Source: Monomorium pharaonis (taxonomy: Eukaryota; Arthropoda; Insecta; Hymenoptera; Formicidae). From it: a stretch of 64,000 bases of DNA. Positions 1 to 10,618 of the stretch are shown here, piece after piece. Position 1 is the stretch's first letter. Each line of letters starts with the position of its first letter. A program made the position numbers and the translations under genes. Under the pieces are notes generated by a model, which was given only the letters and a program-made list of their open reading frames with translations, was not told where the DNA came from and made no database searches. The stretch spans positions 3,332,501 to 3,396,500 of the forward strand of contig NC_050476.1 in assembly GCF_013373865.1 (NCBI RefSeq), in the 5' to 3' direction.

Positions 1-88
1 AGAGAGTGAGTTTTTCACACAGAAGAAATTAGTCTGATTTTCACACATATGTGTGATTTTTAATTTATTTATTTTCTTTGTTTTTAAG

Positions 89-323
89 GATTATGATTCA
101 CAATCCGAAAGGCCGGAAATAAGTGAATATTTGACATTAGAAGATTACATGGGTGATGAAGAACGTGAACAAATTGTGAGCAATGCGGCAACTCAGACTA
201 CTCAAGACAATCGTAATAGAAAAATAAAGCCCATAAAGCACCCAGGACTTGTTTTGAAAACACCAATTGCTTATCAACCTCATACTGATCTAAATTTTAT
301 TCCTATTCGCAAAGATGGTATAG
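89..323 (+). CDS. Sfmbt: Sfmbt exon (partial residues 1-78)
   Basis: The acceptor is a T-rich tract ending in AAG at 88 and the donor is GTAAGC at 324. The exon enters in phase 0 and leaves in phase 1. It encodes an acidic start (around SEYLTLEDYMGDEEREQ) followed by a basic stretch and the KHPGLVLKTPIAYQ segment that precedes the zinc finger. It is an internal exon: the ATG at 53 is in frame but lies in the intron and is not a credible start. Confidence 0.85.
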
Positions 324-3300
324 GTAAGCATAATCATTACAGAGCTAAGTATATATACACTTAAACTTTTACATAGAACATACACTGTTGGACACATTGT
401 TGAATAAAATGACAAGACATCATAATAATTGAAATTGAAATAAACAGCATTAGAAACATTAATTTTAAAACAATATTTTAATAAGTTAAATTAATACCTA
501 TAGCTTAAAGAGAAATAGCAATTTGAATTGGATAAAATTATAGTTTTTTTTTTTTTTTTTTTTTTTGAGAAAAAATCTACAATTAAAATTATATTACTAA
601 AAAAAGAAGTTGAAAAGCACTTGAACAAGATATGAAATTTGACTTGACTTTTGATATCTTTATATCATAAAAAAGTTTATTACACTAAAGTTGCTAAAAA
701 TTTTTATTTTACAGCTGTTTGTGAAAAATGTGGTGCTATTGGAGTAAAACATGCCTTTTATACAAAGGAGCGCAGATTCTGCAGTAGAGCATGTGCACGT
801 TCTTCAGAACATACAACACCTACTGCTGATTCTACGTATAGTCCATCTCACTCGATGGATCAGTCAATATCTAATACAAATCAACCATCTTCTGTTGAAA
901 CCAAATCAACAGACGTAAGTTAATATTAAATCTATATACAGATACTGCAAGAAACTGCACATTCTTGTCCTATAATGTTTCAATTTTTTAGGTTGTAAAA
1001 GAAGAATCAGATATTAAGGAATCCGTCGAATTAGAAAAGAACAAAGTTAAATTAGAACCAGTAATGCCAGAGGACTTACCAGTTAGAAGAAAGAGAACAG
1101 CAGAAATGGCAGGTTCCTACGACTGGACATCACAGCTTGTTGAGCCTGGATTTTGTGCTGCGCCAGTCTCTTGTTTCAAACATGTAAGATTTTCTGATCT
1201 TTGCTTTATCTTTTTATATATTACTCATTTGCTATAACTACATAACTAAAAAAATTTTTTCTAATTTGAATGTTTTAAATTTTATATTATTTTTATATAC
1301 TATCTTATATAACGACTTTGTTTATTACAGAGCAGTAGAAGTATCATTAGCTCTCTATTCTGATTTTATTCCTATAAGAATTCTTTTTTCTTGATAAACT
1401 ACTAAACAACTACAAATAAAAATTATAATTTTTTAGTTGTATCATTATGAGAAATGAGCGCTAATGTAATTTTACAAATATCTTGTTAACTTTTTTATTA
1501 TTAACTTTTTTAGGCCCCCATATCAGAGATTTGGGATAATATCACAGTAGGTATGAAAGTAGAAGTAGAAAATACCGACTGTGATGAAGTATGCGAGGCT
1601 TTCCCAGATTCGTTTTGGGTTGCGACTGTATTACGTATATGCGGATACAGAGCTCTGTTAAGGTATGAGGGTTTCGGACACAATGCAGACAAAGATTTTT
1701 GGGTATCGCTTTGTTCTAACGATATACATCCCGTTGGTTGGTGTGCCACAATTGGAAAACCTCTTATTCCACCTAACAGTACGTAATCAAAATTATTTCT
1801 AACAGAATGCATGATTGAAAAAATGTATTAAGAAAAACGATTGTCAATTATTGAAAAGTTTACAAATAGGAAAACTAACATGTTAAATTATTTTTTCAGC
1901 AATTGCAAACAAGTACAAAGATTGGAAGGATTTTTTAATGAGGCGATTAACTGGTGCAAGGACATTACCAACAAATTTCTATAATAAAGTGAATGAAAGC
2001 ATGAAATCTCGTTTTCGATGTGGTCTTCATTTAGAAGTGGTAGATAAAAACAGAATCTCGCAAGTGAAAGTGGCAACGATACAAAAGATTGTTGGCAAAC
2101 GTTTGCATGTGAGATATTACGATTCGCCTCCGGAGGATAACGGGTTTTGGTGCCATGAAGATTCGCCTCTCATACACCCGGTTGGTTGGGCTAAGAAAGT
2201 GGGACAAACGTTAGACGCGTATCCTGAGTACTTGGATCGTGTTTCGAAATCAAAATTATCTGAAGACGACGCAACGGAGAATCTTTTTCACGTGCCAAAG
2301 AATCATCACATACATCTCACATATAAGTTTACTGAAGGAATGAAAATAGAAGCTATCGATCCGCTTAATCTCTCTGCTATATGTGCGGCGACGGTTATGC
2401 AAGTTTTGGAAAAGGATTATATTATGATTCGTATCGACAGTTATGACGAAGACGCAAGCGGCGCTGATTGGTTTTGTTACCATTCGTGTTCACCATGCAT
2501 TTTTCCAGTTGGTTTTTGTTCCCAACATGGTCTACCTTTAACGCCACCGAAGGGCTACGATCCTACTACGTTTACATGGGATGCATATTTAACCGAGACC
2601 AATACTATACCTGCTCCTATACAGTTATTTAATCGGGTAAGTTTTCTGTATATTTATAAATGCAAAATAATATGTATTTATTGAATGACAAAAACGAACT
2701 AATTACAAGATTAATCTGTGCAAATTTAATTAATTACAAATTAAAGGAAGATGTTACAAGTTGGAGTTAAAAGTTAATATATAAAATTAAATACAAAACT
2801 TAATTTAATCAACTCTCTTTATATGTATTTGTAATGATTGGTACATGTAACTAAGTATTAAAAACAATTAAAAGAAGCTATCAAGAGTCAGTGTGGTAAA
2901 CAGAGCGCAAAATTAAATAGAAACGTATTTAAATTTGTGTATTGATTACTGCGGTAACTCCTAATAGCTTCTTATAAATTGTTATTGAATTACTTATAGA
3001 TCAACTTTGTAATTTGTTATAGTTTGTAATTCTTATAATTTGTAATGCAATAAATAAACTTTATTTTTAAGGAAATTCCTCAACATGGATTTATTGAAGG
3101 AATGAGACTCGAAGCTGCTGATTTAATGGATCCTAGATTAGTTTGTGTTGCTACTATTACTAGGGTGATTGGCAGATTATTACGAGTACATTTCGACGGT
3201 TGGGAAGATGAATATGATCAATGGTTAGATTGTCAAAGTCCAGATATTTATCCCGTTGGCTGGTGTGATCTTGTCGACCACAAATTAGAAGGGCCGCGTG

Positions 3301-3350
3301 TACTCGTAAAAAACACTAGTCCTACTGGTATATATTAATTGCATATATAC

Positions 3351-3410
<60 letters not shown>

Positions 3411-4203
3411 GTATTTATGAATGTATTTTTGTAGTAAAATCACCAAGAGGCCTTAAACGTAAAGCTAAGAGAAAACTGAAGAAAGGTAGCAAGATGTCTT
3501 GCTCCAAAAATATACTACCTCGTCAGAGCGAACGTATTAGTATGACTCGCGAACGCGGGCGAGAATTGGAACCTGCTCAAGGAACAAAAATTGAAAGAGA
3601 ACGTGATCTAGAAAGTCTACCTGAGCAGAGGAGCAGAGAGCCGGAAACAGCGCAAGAGCCAGCTGGACCTGACCAAACTTTACCTAGTCCTACTACTGGA
3701 CAAGGTCAAGCATTGAACGATACGCAAAGTGAAGTACAGAGCCCTCCACCACCCAAGGAACGGACCGCTACGTCGTATATTAATGTAAATATATGACATT
3801 AACATGAAAACCTAAGATATGCAGAATTATAGACTCAATAAACACTATAAATTCTAATTTGTCTGATTTATAGGTTACTTCAGCAAGTACTAAATATATA
3901 CCAAGGCTAGCAGATGGTGTGCAAAGAAGTTCGGAATCTGGTGATCTAGTGCCATCTGAGTGGAATGTCTTTGATGTTGCACAATTTCTTAGAGTTAACG
4001 ATTGTGCAACGTATTGCGATAATTTCAGTAAACGTAAGATAGATGGAAAGACATTGCTGACTCTCACTAAGGACCAAATAATAGACCTAACAGGTTTCAA
4101 AGTTGGACCTTCTCTAAAGATATATGATTTAATTCAGCAATTAAAAATCAAAGTGAATCCAGCTCAGGAAAGGTTGAAATTAGGGTTGAAGAAATTATTA
4201 TAA
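89..4203 (+). CDS. Sfmbt: Sfmbt orthologue (Polycomb-group FCS/4xMBT/SAM protein), 3' eight exons, N-terminus missing
   Basis: Joining 89-323, 715-914, 992-1183, 1514-1778, 1900-2636, 3072-3327, 3435-3784 and 3874-4203 gives 2565 nt: 854 residues and a TAA stop with every splice phase matching. Domain order in this partial protein: FCS zinc finger (C81, C84, C101, C105), four MBT repeats (about 209-300, 303-410, 430-530, 544-625), a basic then Glu/Pro/Gln-rich linker (629-770), and a SAM domain (about 775-840). FCS plus four MBT plus SAM is the Sfmbt arrangement; L(3)mbt has three MBT repeats, and MBTD1 lacks the SAM. Known for the family: Drosophila Sfmbt pairs with the DNA-binding protein Pho in PhoRC at Polycomb response elements, its fourth MBT repeat binds mono- and dimethyl-lysine of histone tails, and its SAM links to Scm and PRC1. 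It acts in the nucleus in gene silencing. The 5' exons lie before base 1. An L(3)mbt or Scm paralogue is less likely because of the repeat count. Confidence 0.93.
544..566. repeat. Poly(T) tract in Sfmbt intron
   Basis: A run of 23 T, possibly the tail of an old retroposed insertion on the opposite strand. No recognisable element body flanks it. Confidence 0.8.
715..914 (+). CDS. Sfmbt: Sfmbt exon with FCS-type zinc finger
   Basis: The acceptor is TTTTACAG at 707-714 and the donor is GTAAGT at 915. The first codon is split (G from 323 plus CT). It encodes CEKCG, 14 intervening residues, then FCSRACAR: CX2C-X16-CX3C, the FCS zinc finger of MBT and Polyhomeotic-type proteins, which can bind RNA. 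A Ser/Thr-rich low-complexity tail follows. Confidence 0.92.
992..1183 (+). CDS. Sfmbt: Sfmbt exon, charged linker leading to MBT repeats
   Basis: The acceptor is TTTTTTAG ending at 991 and the donor is GTAAGA at 1184. The exon is exactly 64 codons, phase 0 to 0. It encodes a Lys/Glu-rich segment with RRKR, then YDW...GFCAAPVSCFKH, the conserved entry into the first MBT repeat in Sfmbt and MBTD1 proteins. Confidence 0.9.
1514..1778 (+). CDS. Sfmbt: Sfmbt exon, MBT repeat 1
   Basis: The acceptor is TTTTTTAG ending at 1513. The donor is GTACGT at 1779, chosen over a GTAATC at 1783 because only the former keeps phase with the next exon (A plus CA gives Thr). It encodes GMKVEVENTD..., ALLRYEGF, DFWVSLCSNDIHPVGWC and GKPLIPP, the core strand pattern of an MBT repeat. 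Confidence 0.92.
1900..2636 (+). CDS. Sfmbt: Sfmbt exon, MBT repeats 2 and 3
   Basis: The acceptor is TTTTTTCAG ending at 1899 and the donor is GTAAGT at 2637. This is the largest exon (737 nt). It opens with the KYKDWKDFL and RRLTGARTLP linker typical of Sfmbt and MBTD1. It carries a second MBT repeat (LHLEVVDK...FWCHEDSPLIHPVGWA) and a third (GMKIEAIDP...DWFCYHSCSPCIFPVGFC). In the third, the usual GWC is GFC. Confidence 0.93.
3072..3327 (+). CDS. Sfmbt: Sfmbt exon, MBT repeat 4 (methyl-lysine pocket repeat)
   Basis: The acceptor is TTTTTAAG ending at 3071. The donor is the weaker GTATAT at 3328, about 25 bp before a long (TA)n tract. It encodes GMRLEAADLMDPRLVCVAT..., VHFDGWEDEYDQW and CQSPDIYPVGWC, the most canonical of the four repeats, with the Asp after LM and the Trp/Tyr residues expected of a ligand-binding aromatic cage. 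Confidence 0.93.
3353..3405. repeat. (TA)n microsatellite in Sfmbt intron
   Basis: An uninterrupted AT dinucleotide run of about 26 units lies in the 107 bp intron between the MBT4 exon and the linker exon. It occupies half of that intron. Confidence 0.95.
3435..3784 (+). CDS. Sfmbt: Sfmbt exon, basic and low-complexity linker
   Basis: The acceptor is TTTTTGTAG ending at 3434 and the donor is GTAAAT at 3785. It encodes a Lys/Arg-rich patch (RGLKRKAKRKLKKGSK, a possible nuclear localisation or nucleic-acid contact segment), then a disordered Arg/Glu/Pro/Gln-rich stretch. The domain content is weak, but phase and length join MBT4 to the SAM domain exactly. Confidence 0.85.
3874..4203 (+). CDS. 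Sfmbt: Sfmbt terminal exon, SAM domain and stop
   Basis: The acceptor is TGATTTATAG ending at 3873. The exon is 109 codons plus TAA. It encodes WNVFDVAQFLRVNDC..., IDGKTLLTLTKDQI, LTGFKVGPSLKIYDLIQQL: a SAM domain ending close to the C-terminus, as in other Polycomb-group proteins that polymerise or pair through SAM. Confidence 0.93.
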   Translation, partial: VTSASTKYIPRLADGVQRSSESGDLVPSEWNVFDVAQFLRVNDCATYCDNFSKRKIDGKTLLTLTKDQIIDLTGFKVGPSLKIYDLIQQLKIKVNPAQERLKLGLKKLL

Positions 4204-4460
4204 CAAAACTAGTTTGTAGTTAGCACTATAAATAAGTTCCATCATTACGCAAATTACACATGGATTTACAGGTAAAGCATGTGAAATATCGCTAATTAAA
4301 GTCACCTCCATCTCGGCAGACACCATACGTACTAATGTATTGAAAGAATGTTGATATATGGATTCTTTATAGTCTAAAAACGCATAAAATTTAGATGCTG
4401 TATAATTTTATTATGAATTTAGAAAGGAATAAACTTCCATTCTAGGGGACAGTTTTTAAT
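4204..4460 (+). other. Sfmbt 3' UTR with candidate poly(A) signal
   Basis: AT-rich sequence following the stop codon. An AATAAA hexamer at 4428-4433 is followed by a GT/T-rich stretch (GGGGACAGTTTTTAATTT, TGTTTGTTAC), so cleavage near 4450-4500 is plausible. The true 3' end cannot be fixed from sequence, and other A/T-rich hexamers lie downstream. Confidence 0.5.
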
Positions 4461-5256
4461 TTCTCTATTCAAACAAATATACAGTGTTTGTTACAAAGTG
4501 CGTAAAAATATATAAATATATATATAAGTCAGCATTAATTCTATTATATTTAAACATTTTAGTTTCGAAATATCTAGTATTAAACTTTTAAAAAATATAT
4601 AAAAACATTAAAAATTTTAAATAAATATAACAATAAATAAAAAATTGTCATTTATTAAAAATAAATGTTTTTAAATATTATACCTTATATAATTTATTAA
4701 TTATACATTTTATTTTTATTTTTCGTTAATCATAAATTATTAAACTGAGAACATTTTATTAATAAAAATAATTTTCTGTATTTATATAATTTTATGACAT
4801 TATGTAGCTTGTAGATAAATCTGATAATGAGAAAATTTTATTAAACTTTACAGAACTACAGTTTTTTTAATCAAAATTTAAAAAATTTTTTTATAAGAAA
4901 AAATATATGTTTAACATATTAAATATTAAAAAAAAATTATGTATGTTAAATATATATCTTAAAAAAATGTATATATATATATTTATACTGATTTTAAGAT
5001 GTTACTATTTTAATTCGCAATTATTTTAACTACGATTTTAATTCGCAAATTTCTAAAGGTTAAATTCATCTTATTTTAAATTTTATTAATTTTCAAAATG
5101 ATTTTAATTATTCTAATAAATTGTACGGCAGTATCATTACAATCGCTAGCATGATTTCATATAAAAGCAGTCACTTCTTAATTGGAAAGTCTTGCAAGTT
5201 TGATTCCGTTTCCATATAAATGATTTAGTTATAAGGGCGACATTCATAATCGATTC

Positions 5257-5341
5257 ATATTTTAAGATCGTCTCTAGTAACGTTTTAAAATGCTAATATT
5301 CTCTGTGATTGGTGATGACATTTTAAGACGATCTTAAATAT
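5257..5341. repeat. MITE-like inverted repeat / hairpin
   Basis: ATATTTTAAGATCGTCT at 5257-5273 is the reverse complement of AGACGATCTTAAATAT at 5326-5341, apart from one extra T. The gap is about 52 bp and itself contains TTTTAAAATG-like imperfect complementarity. It resembles a short non-autonomous DNA element or a foldback; no transposase is nearby. Confidence 0.55.
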
Positions 5342-5700
5342 AAAATTTCACTGTAAATGACGGCTTTAAGAGATTGATTAGTCATAAGCTTTGTTATAAA
5401 TGTTTTTAAACAAAAGTGTGATGGAATTGAGAGGTGAACCTATGTTTCAATATTTTGATAATAAACAAAACATTGTTTAATTTCAAATACCTTTAATAAA
5501 TTAGACTAATGTTGATTAACAATTATACACATATGTGTATGCAAGAAATAAATTCTTTGTAAAGACTGTATTCTAGAATGGACTGTTCTTTTTAAAATAG
5601 ACAGCATCTAATTGTTTATAATGCTCATATTGTAGAAAAGAATTGAAATTTAGATTTTTAATATGTGATGTCATACATTTTATATACATAGAGCCAGTTG

Positions 5701-5814
5701 TTCCAACTTTTTGGTAAACTTATCCATCATGTAAATATGCGTCTTTATTTATTTAAGAAAAAATGAAGATAGATATATGCTTACCTGATAGATAAGTTTA
5801 CCAAGAAATTGGAA
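5701..5814. repeat. Extended inverted repeat / long hairpin
   Basis: The arm at 5701-5724 pairs with the arm at 5791-5814 at 22 of 24 positions, one of the two exceptions being a possible G.T wobble. Weaker complementarity continues inward for about 20-25 nt, leaving an AT-rich loop. It could be a MITE or a pre-miRNA-like foldback, and no known insect miRNA seed was recognised. Confidence 0.55.
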
Positions 5815-8356
5815 CCCATACATAAATATATATATATTTATTTATACCTGATGTACGTGTAAGGAAAACTCGATGTACGTATAATTGCACTTAACATACT
5901 TATAAATATGTAACATTTTCTATAATATGTTTTTATATTGAAGTTTTTTTAACCACAGAATTATTTGTAAATCCATGCTGCACTGCATTAAAAATACGGA
6001 TGCATCAACTACATACAACGTTATATTGAAAATAATTTTACTTGAATAATAAATGAAAATAGTAATAATTTAGATCCATATATGCTTCTACAGAGAAAAT
6101 TAATGCAGATATATTAAAAGGAAAGCAACCGTAAAGTACAAAGAAATTTTTTTTATCAATTCAATACCAATCAATATTAAATTCTCACTAAGGAATACAA
6201 CGCAATTTTTTACAGAGGAATATACTTCTGTCTATTTTGATAAATTTAACAATTCACTATGCACAATTCTATGATGAAATATACATGAACAAAATTGTAC
6301 ATAATTGAAGAGAAAAGAAATTAACATACATAAAACTTGTATATATTATATGTAGTGTGATGTATTAATTTATAGCCGTCTGTCTCCAAATCATGATACA
6401 TGACGTCGCACACCTCATAAAGATTAGGTATAATACTTGTGCATAAATTACAACGTGGCTGATGCATGCGTATAACGTACATTGTATTCATATATTGCTT
6501 AGTCACATCCTAAGATGAATCAAAGGAGTCAGATGAATTTAAAAGATACTGCTCTTTGGCTTTTAAAATATTTTAGTACTACACAGTAATGTACTGCTAT
6601 TCGCTGATTATTTTGATTCAACAATTTGAATCCACAGAACATGAGCGTTCATATTTTTTGTTTCACAAGAATATCTCGTGTATGAATGACCGACCGACAC
6701 TGTCCTCGTTCTCATGCACAGATCCTCACAAAATTCTAATAACACGTTGTTCATACAGAATGAAATTATCTGAGATTGTGATCCTTGATTACGGCGAAAT
6801 TCCCTGCCAGCTTTTGCGAGCCTCAGATCAAACAATGTGCAACATTTACACGTCGCGAAATATACTCAATTCACTAAACTTATGCCATCGAAGAATAATA
6901 TGTAAGGGCATTAAAGAGATTAATGTTAAAGATTTAGCCTTATTTGATCAAATTTTTTGCTTTTTTAACATCAATATCATGTAAAAGTCTATTGCTCGTA
7001 TTGAAATTTGTTTTTTTCTTTTATATATATAAAACATAGCGTTAAGAATTTAATTTAACGAGGAAAATTATTTGGTATTTGATATCACTTAATACTTTCG
7101 ATCGCCCGAAATTAATTCTGTAAAACGTATAAATTTATTATTTTAGTCGAATAAGAATCACGCAACCGTAAGTACAAAAGAGCAATACTGACTATGTTTT
7201 AGAAGTTCGTACCGTGCTTAAATTATAACTCAAAACTGCGATAGCTATCTCGATTATTATAATTATATTTAAATTTTGCGTTATCTCGATTTCGAATGTT
7301 TGCCGTTAATTTTAGACAATCGCAAATTTGGATAAATATAATAGAACGTAATTACAGGAAACGGAAAGCACGATCTCTCTGAGTAATACAACAGTTTCTA
7401 TCTTTATCATTATCAATGCTTAGACAAAATGAAAATACGCTGTCAAGATATTTAGTAGTTACTACATCTTATCCCTCTATGCCGTATATTGTGACGTTAC
7501 ATATCAGTTTCTCTATTTGTACTTCGTCGCTTTCTTACTGTAGAATTAGAGAGAATGTAACATTCCACGTTTTCACGAATGAAAAAAAAATGTATATTGT
7601 GGCTATAGAGGGTTAAGAAAATAAAATGGATATTTGTCAGGAAATATTACATCTATTGCGGGATACCTTTTTTTTTTAAATAGGATTTAGTATCTAATAT
7701 CTTAATAGGTACTTCTTTCTTGAATCATTAATTTAATATTAAATTCGTATATAATTTAATAGTCGTAGTTTTTAATAAAAAATAAAATTATTTTATATTT
7801 TATGGCTTTAGTGATGTACTATGTGACAAAACAAATTTTTTGTAACGGATTCGTGAGTTGAATGAGAAAAGACACTATACAAATTTAATTGTACAGTATT
7901 TTTATTAATTTTTCGTTTTATATTGAGAAAATTAAATATTCTGCGAGAATCGTTGGTATAAAATGGATGAAATTTAAAAATGTCGAGTCGAAGTTGCATT
8001 GCACAAATTCGTGATTGGTAAAATTATCGGAATATTGCATATTTATTGCATTACAAATTATCGTATAAAGACCTATGAATAACAAGCCAAGTTTCTGATT
8101 AAATTCGTAGGCTTTACTAAACTATTAAATCGTGTAACGATAGTGTTACAATCAACATCCTCTCTACAAGTACCTTCCGCCGGTAACGCAGATGTTTGAT
8201 ATCGCCCAGACGATAAATCTTACGTTATCATGGGGGACTTTATTAAAGTTCGTCCGCGGGATGTCGTGCCGTGTAATAATCATTAATCGTAACACGGCGC
8301 GCATTAGAGGAAGTCCGATTCATCGATTTGTCATACGTTTGGTGACGGGGATGGGG

Positions 8357-8382
8357 GAGAGAGAGAGAGAGAGAGAGAGAGA
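8357..8382. repeat. (GA)n microsatellite
   Basis: Thirteen GA units at the upstream edge of the CpG-rich promoter region. GA arrays of this kind can bind GAGA-factor-like proteins in insects, but that is only an inference here. Confidence 0.9.
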
Positions 8383-9240
8383 CTGCGCCACTTTACGGTT
8401 CCTTCGACAAGTAGCGTCTTTTGACACCATAACATGACGCGGAGCGTTGAACGATCATGGTTGCATAATTAGGTAAAGCGACGTCGGTCGACATGTCGGA
8501 ATGCGTAGTAACGCCGGTCGTGCAAAGACGTTGACGCTTCGTGACGACCGATGGTCTACATAGTCTACTTTCGCGTCGCGTCCGGCGCCTCGTAATTCTC
8601 GTAAACGCGGCGTGACGCGTCGTCGGGGTCGAGACGAGGCGAGGGGCGAGGCCAGGCGAGACGCGGCAAGGGGTGAGGCGTAAGGAGGGAAGCGGAGAGA
8701 GAGAGAGAGGTTAGGCGGCGCGGTGCGTCGCGTCGCAACGGTGGGAACGTTCGGATGTGTGCGAGCCCCGCGACCGTAGCCGTGTACAGATGGTCGGCTA
8801 CGTGTACGCGCTTACGCCCGCGACCGCGATAGCGCGGGAGAGTTGTGGAGGGCTGTGGCGGGGAGAGGAAACCGGCCTGGTGGTGGGAGTCCGGGTAGAC
8901 TCGCGTATTCTATGGGCGGGGCTTTGGCCAGCTGGCAGATGTTTCCCGCGCGGCCGCGTCATTCCTCTAGCGTAAACCTACGCGACGCGCAAATAGTCCC
9001 GCGCTGTGGCGCCGTACATTTCCCGCGATCGGGCTCCGCCGGCCATCGTGGGTGCGTGAACGTGCGGATTTACGCGTGCCAGCGAGCGAACTGCAACGGC
9101 ACCGATCTCGCCGGGGTTGCCGGTTTTGGACGAGCCGGAATCGCGAGGATGAGCTGACGGGGGATTGGTCCGAAGTGAGTTGCCGCTCAGGGCAGAGCGA
9201 AGTGCACGGCGGTTCCCCCGCCTCGACAGGCGCGCGCGAG

Positions 9241-9265
9241 TGTGTGTGCGTGTGTGTGTGTGTGT
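9241..9265. repeat. (GT)n microsatellite
   Basis: TG repeat with a single GCG interruption, in the CpG-rich region upstream of crp exon 1. Confidence 0.85.
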
Positions 9266-9445
9266 ACAACTGTGTAGCGGCGAGCCACGGCCGGCGAGAA
9301 CGCGAACTTTCGAGTGTGTCGTATCCCTCGAGGTGTGCGTTAGTGAGGTTTACTCCCCTGTTGTTCGCAGCGCGCGCGCGCGTCTCCGGCCCGCCCGATA
9401 TCCGCCGTCGCGTCGGGTTTGACACGCGGGGACGACGACGCCGTA

Positions 9446-9474
9446 CGTAACGTAACGTAACGTAACGTAACGTA
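9446..9474. repeat. CGTAA pentanucleotide tandem array
   Basis: Five perfect CGTAA units plus a partial sixth. This is not the insect telomere motif TTAGG. Each junction creates the ACGTAACGT word. Confidence 0.9.
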
Positions 9475-10535
9475 CACGCGCGCCACGGTTCAACGTACGT
9501 CGTCACGGGGCTTGCCGCGCGCGCGGCCCATCGGCGTCTACGTCACGGACGTCTTGTGCGATGATTCTACCGGCGTACGGCGAACGCAGAGCGATACTCG
9601 GAGCGTTGCTCCGGGTCCCAACGTCCTAAATCGGCCCGGTGACCAAGAATTCTCATACGAAACGCGAGCAAGGGGACTGAATACTCGCTACGTGGAACAT
9701 CGATTAGAGGAGCCGAGTGACGAGGCGTCGTATCGCGTGAACGTGGCCGAAGGTCTCGCACGCGGGAACAACTTCACGCGAGTGCGGCCCTCGTCGTCAT
9801 CGTTGTCGCGTAACACCGGAGAAAAAAAACGTAAGTGGTGACCCCGGTCTCGAGTGGTGAGTGACGGAAAGAAAAGTGCTGGCGACACGCCTCCGCGTGG
9901 AGAAAGAGGCGCCCTCGCTCCGGGCCACCTAGCGACGTTCCTGACGCCGGGCGGCGGAGTGATCCACGGCGCGCCGTGGGGGCCCTCAGCTGTTTCCCGC
10001 CAAAGATCGCCATTACAAAACGCGTTCGGGCGTTGTGTGTGCGCGCCGCGCGGAGCGTGTGGCTGTCCCGTGGACGAATCTTCCGTGCGTGTCGCCGGCG
10101 TCTGACCTGACGAGAGGAAAACGGGATTGTCGCGAGGCACGGCGTGAGCCGGAAGTGATCAGTATCGAGTATATCGCGTATATCGTGCGAGCGGAGACGC
10201 GTTTTGATAAAACGCGCGTTGTTTGTCCCCCTCCGCCTGGAGTAGAGTGCGCGGTCGGGCGACGACGAGTGTGAAGCGACGACCGAGCGAGCGAACGAAC
10301 GCAACGCAACGTACGGACGGACCGACGGACGGACGGACAGCGGGGCGCGAGAAAGAAAGCGGGAAACAAGTGCGCGAGGAAAGAGTGCGCCGAGCGGGCG
10401 GCGATAACGAGAGGAGATACCAAGGCGGAGAGACCCGTCGTGTCGTCTTTTCGCAACCGCGACGACGACGACGGCCGTCGGGAACGTGGGATTCGTTCGG
10501 CGGAGACTCTCGGTGCCGCGGACTGACGAGAAGAT

Positions 10536-10618
10536 ATGTCAGTGTTTGCTAGTGACGATCGGATTTTGCTCGAGGAAATCATCGAGTCGACTGACCAGCC
10601 GGAAACTGACCTGTGTGG
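10536..10618 (+). CDS. crp: crp first coding exon (28 residues)
   Basis: The ATG at 10536-10538 is preceded by an in-frame TGA at 10524-10526, so it is the first possible start in this frame; a purine is present at -3. It encodes MSVFASDDRILLEEIIESTD and eight further residues. The donor is a perfect GGTGAGT (GTGAGT at 10619). The exon ends in phase 2 and matches the phase of the bHLH exon 15.8 kb away. There is no intervening coding evidence, so alternative first exons remain possible. Confidence 0.72.

Larger units (their letters stand above)
4461..8190. other. AT-rich intergenic region between Sfmbt and crp
   Basis: Strongly AT-rich DNA with no open frame showing domain-like sequence. It holds two MITE-like inverted-repeat structures (5257-5341 and 5701-5814). 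The longest frame, 6589-6984 (+, 131 codons), has low-complexity, membrane-like composition and no recognised motif. Confidence 0.6.
8191..10535 (+). promoter_or_regulatory. CpG-rich promoter and 5' leader region of crp
   Basis: Base composition changes sharply at about 8.16-8.5 kb from AT-rich to GC- and CpG-rich, and stays so through the first coding exon. The region holds (GA)n, (GT)n, a TAACG pentamer array and many CGACG/GCG words but no credible coding frame. A TCAGT initiator-like word at 10159-10163 is one possible start site; the true TSS and any 5' UTR introns cannot be fixed. Long frames on both strands here are by-products of low stop-codon density in GC-rich DNA. Confidence 0.55.

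Noticed and set aside
53..88. ATG at 53 as start of the Sfmbt coding region
   Set aside because: It lies in a T-rich intron end followed by an AAG acceptor; the domain order and family length require upstream exons.
6589..6984. 131-codon frame on the plus strand
   Set aside because: No recognised motif, AT-rich codon make-up like the intergenic surroundings, no promoter or splice support.
9446..9474. Telomere-like array
   Set aside because: The unit is CGTAA, not TTAGG, and only five copies are present.
8967..10582. Several 100-190-codon frames on both strands in the CpG-rich leader
   Set aside because: Arg/Ser-rich, mutually overlapping in different frames, no motif; explained by low stop-codon frequency in GC-rich DNA.
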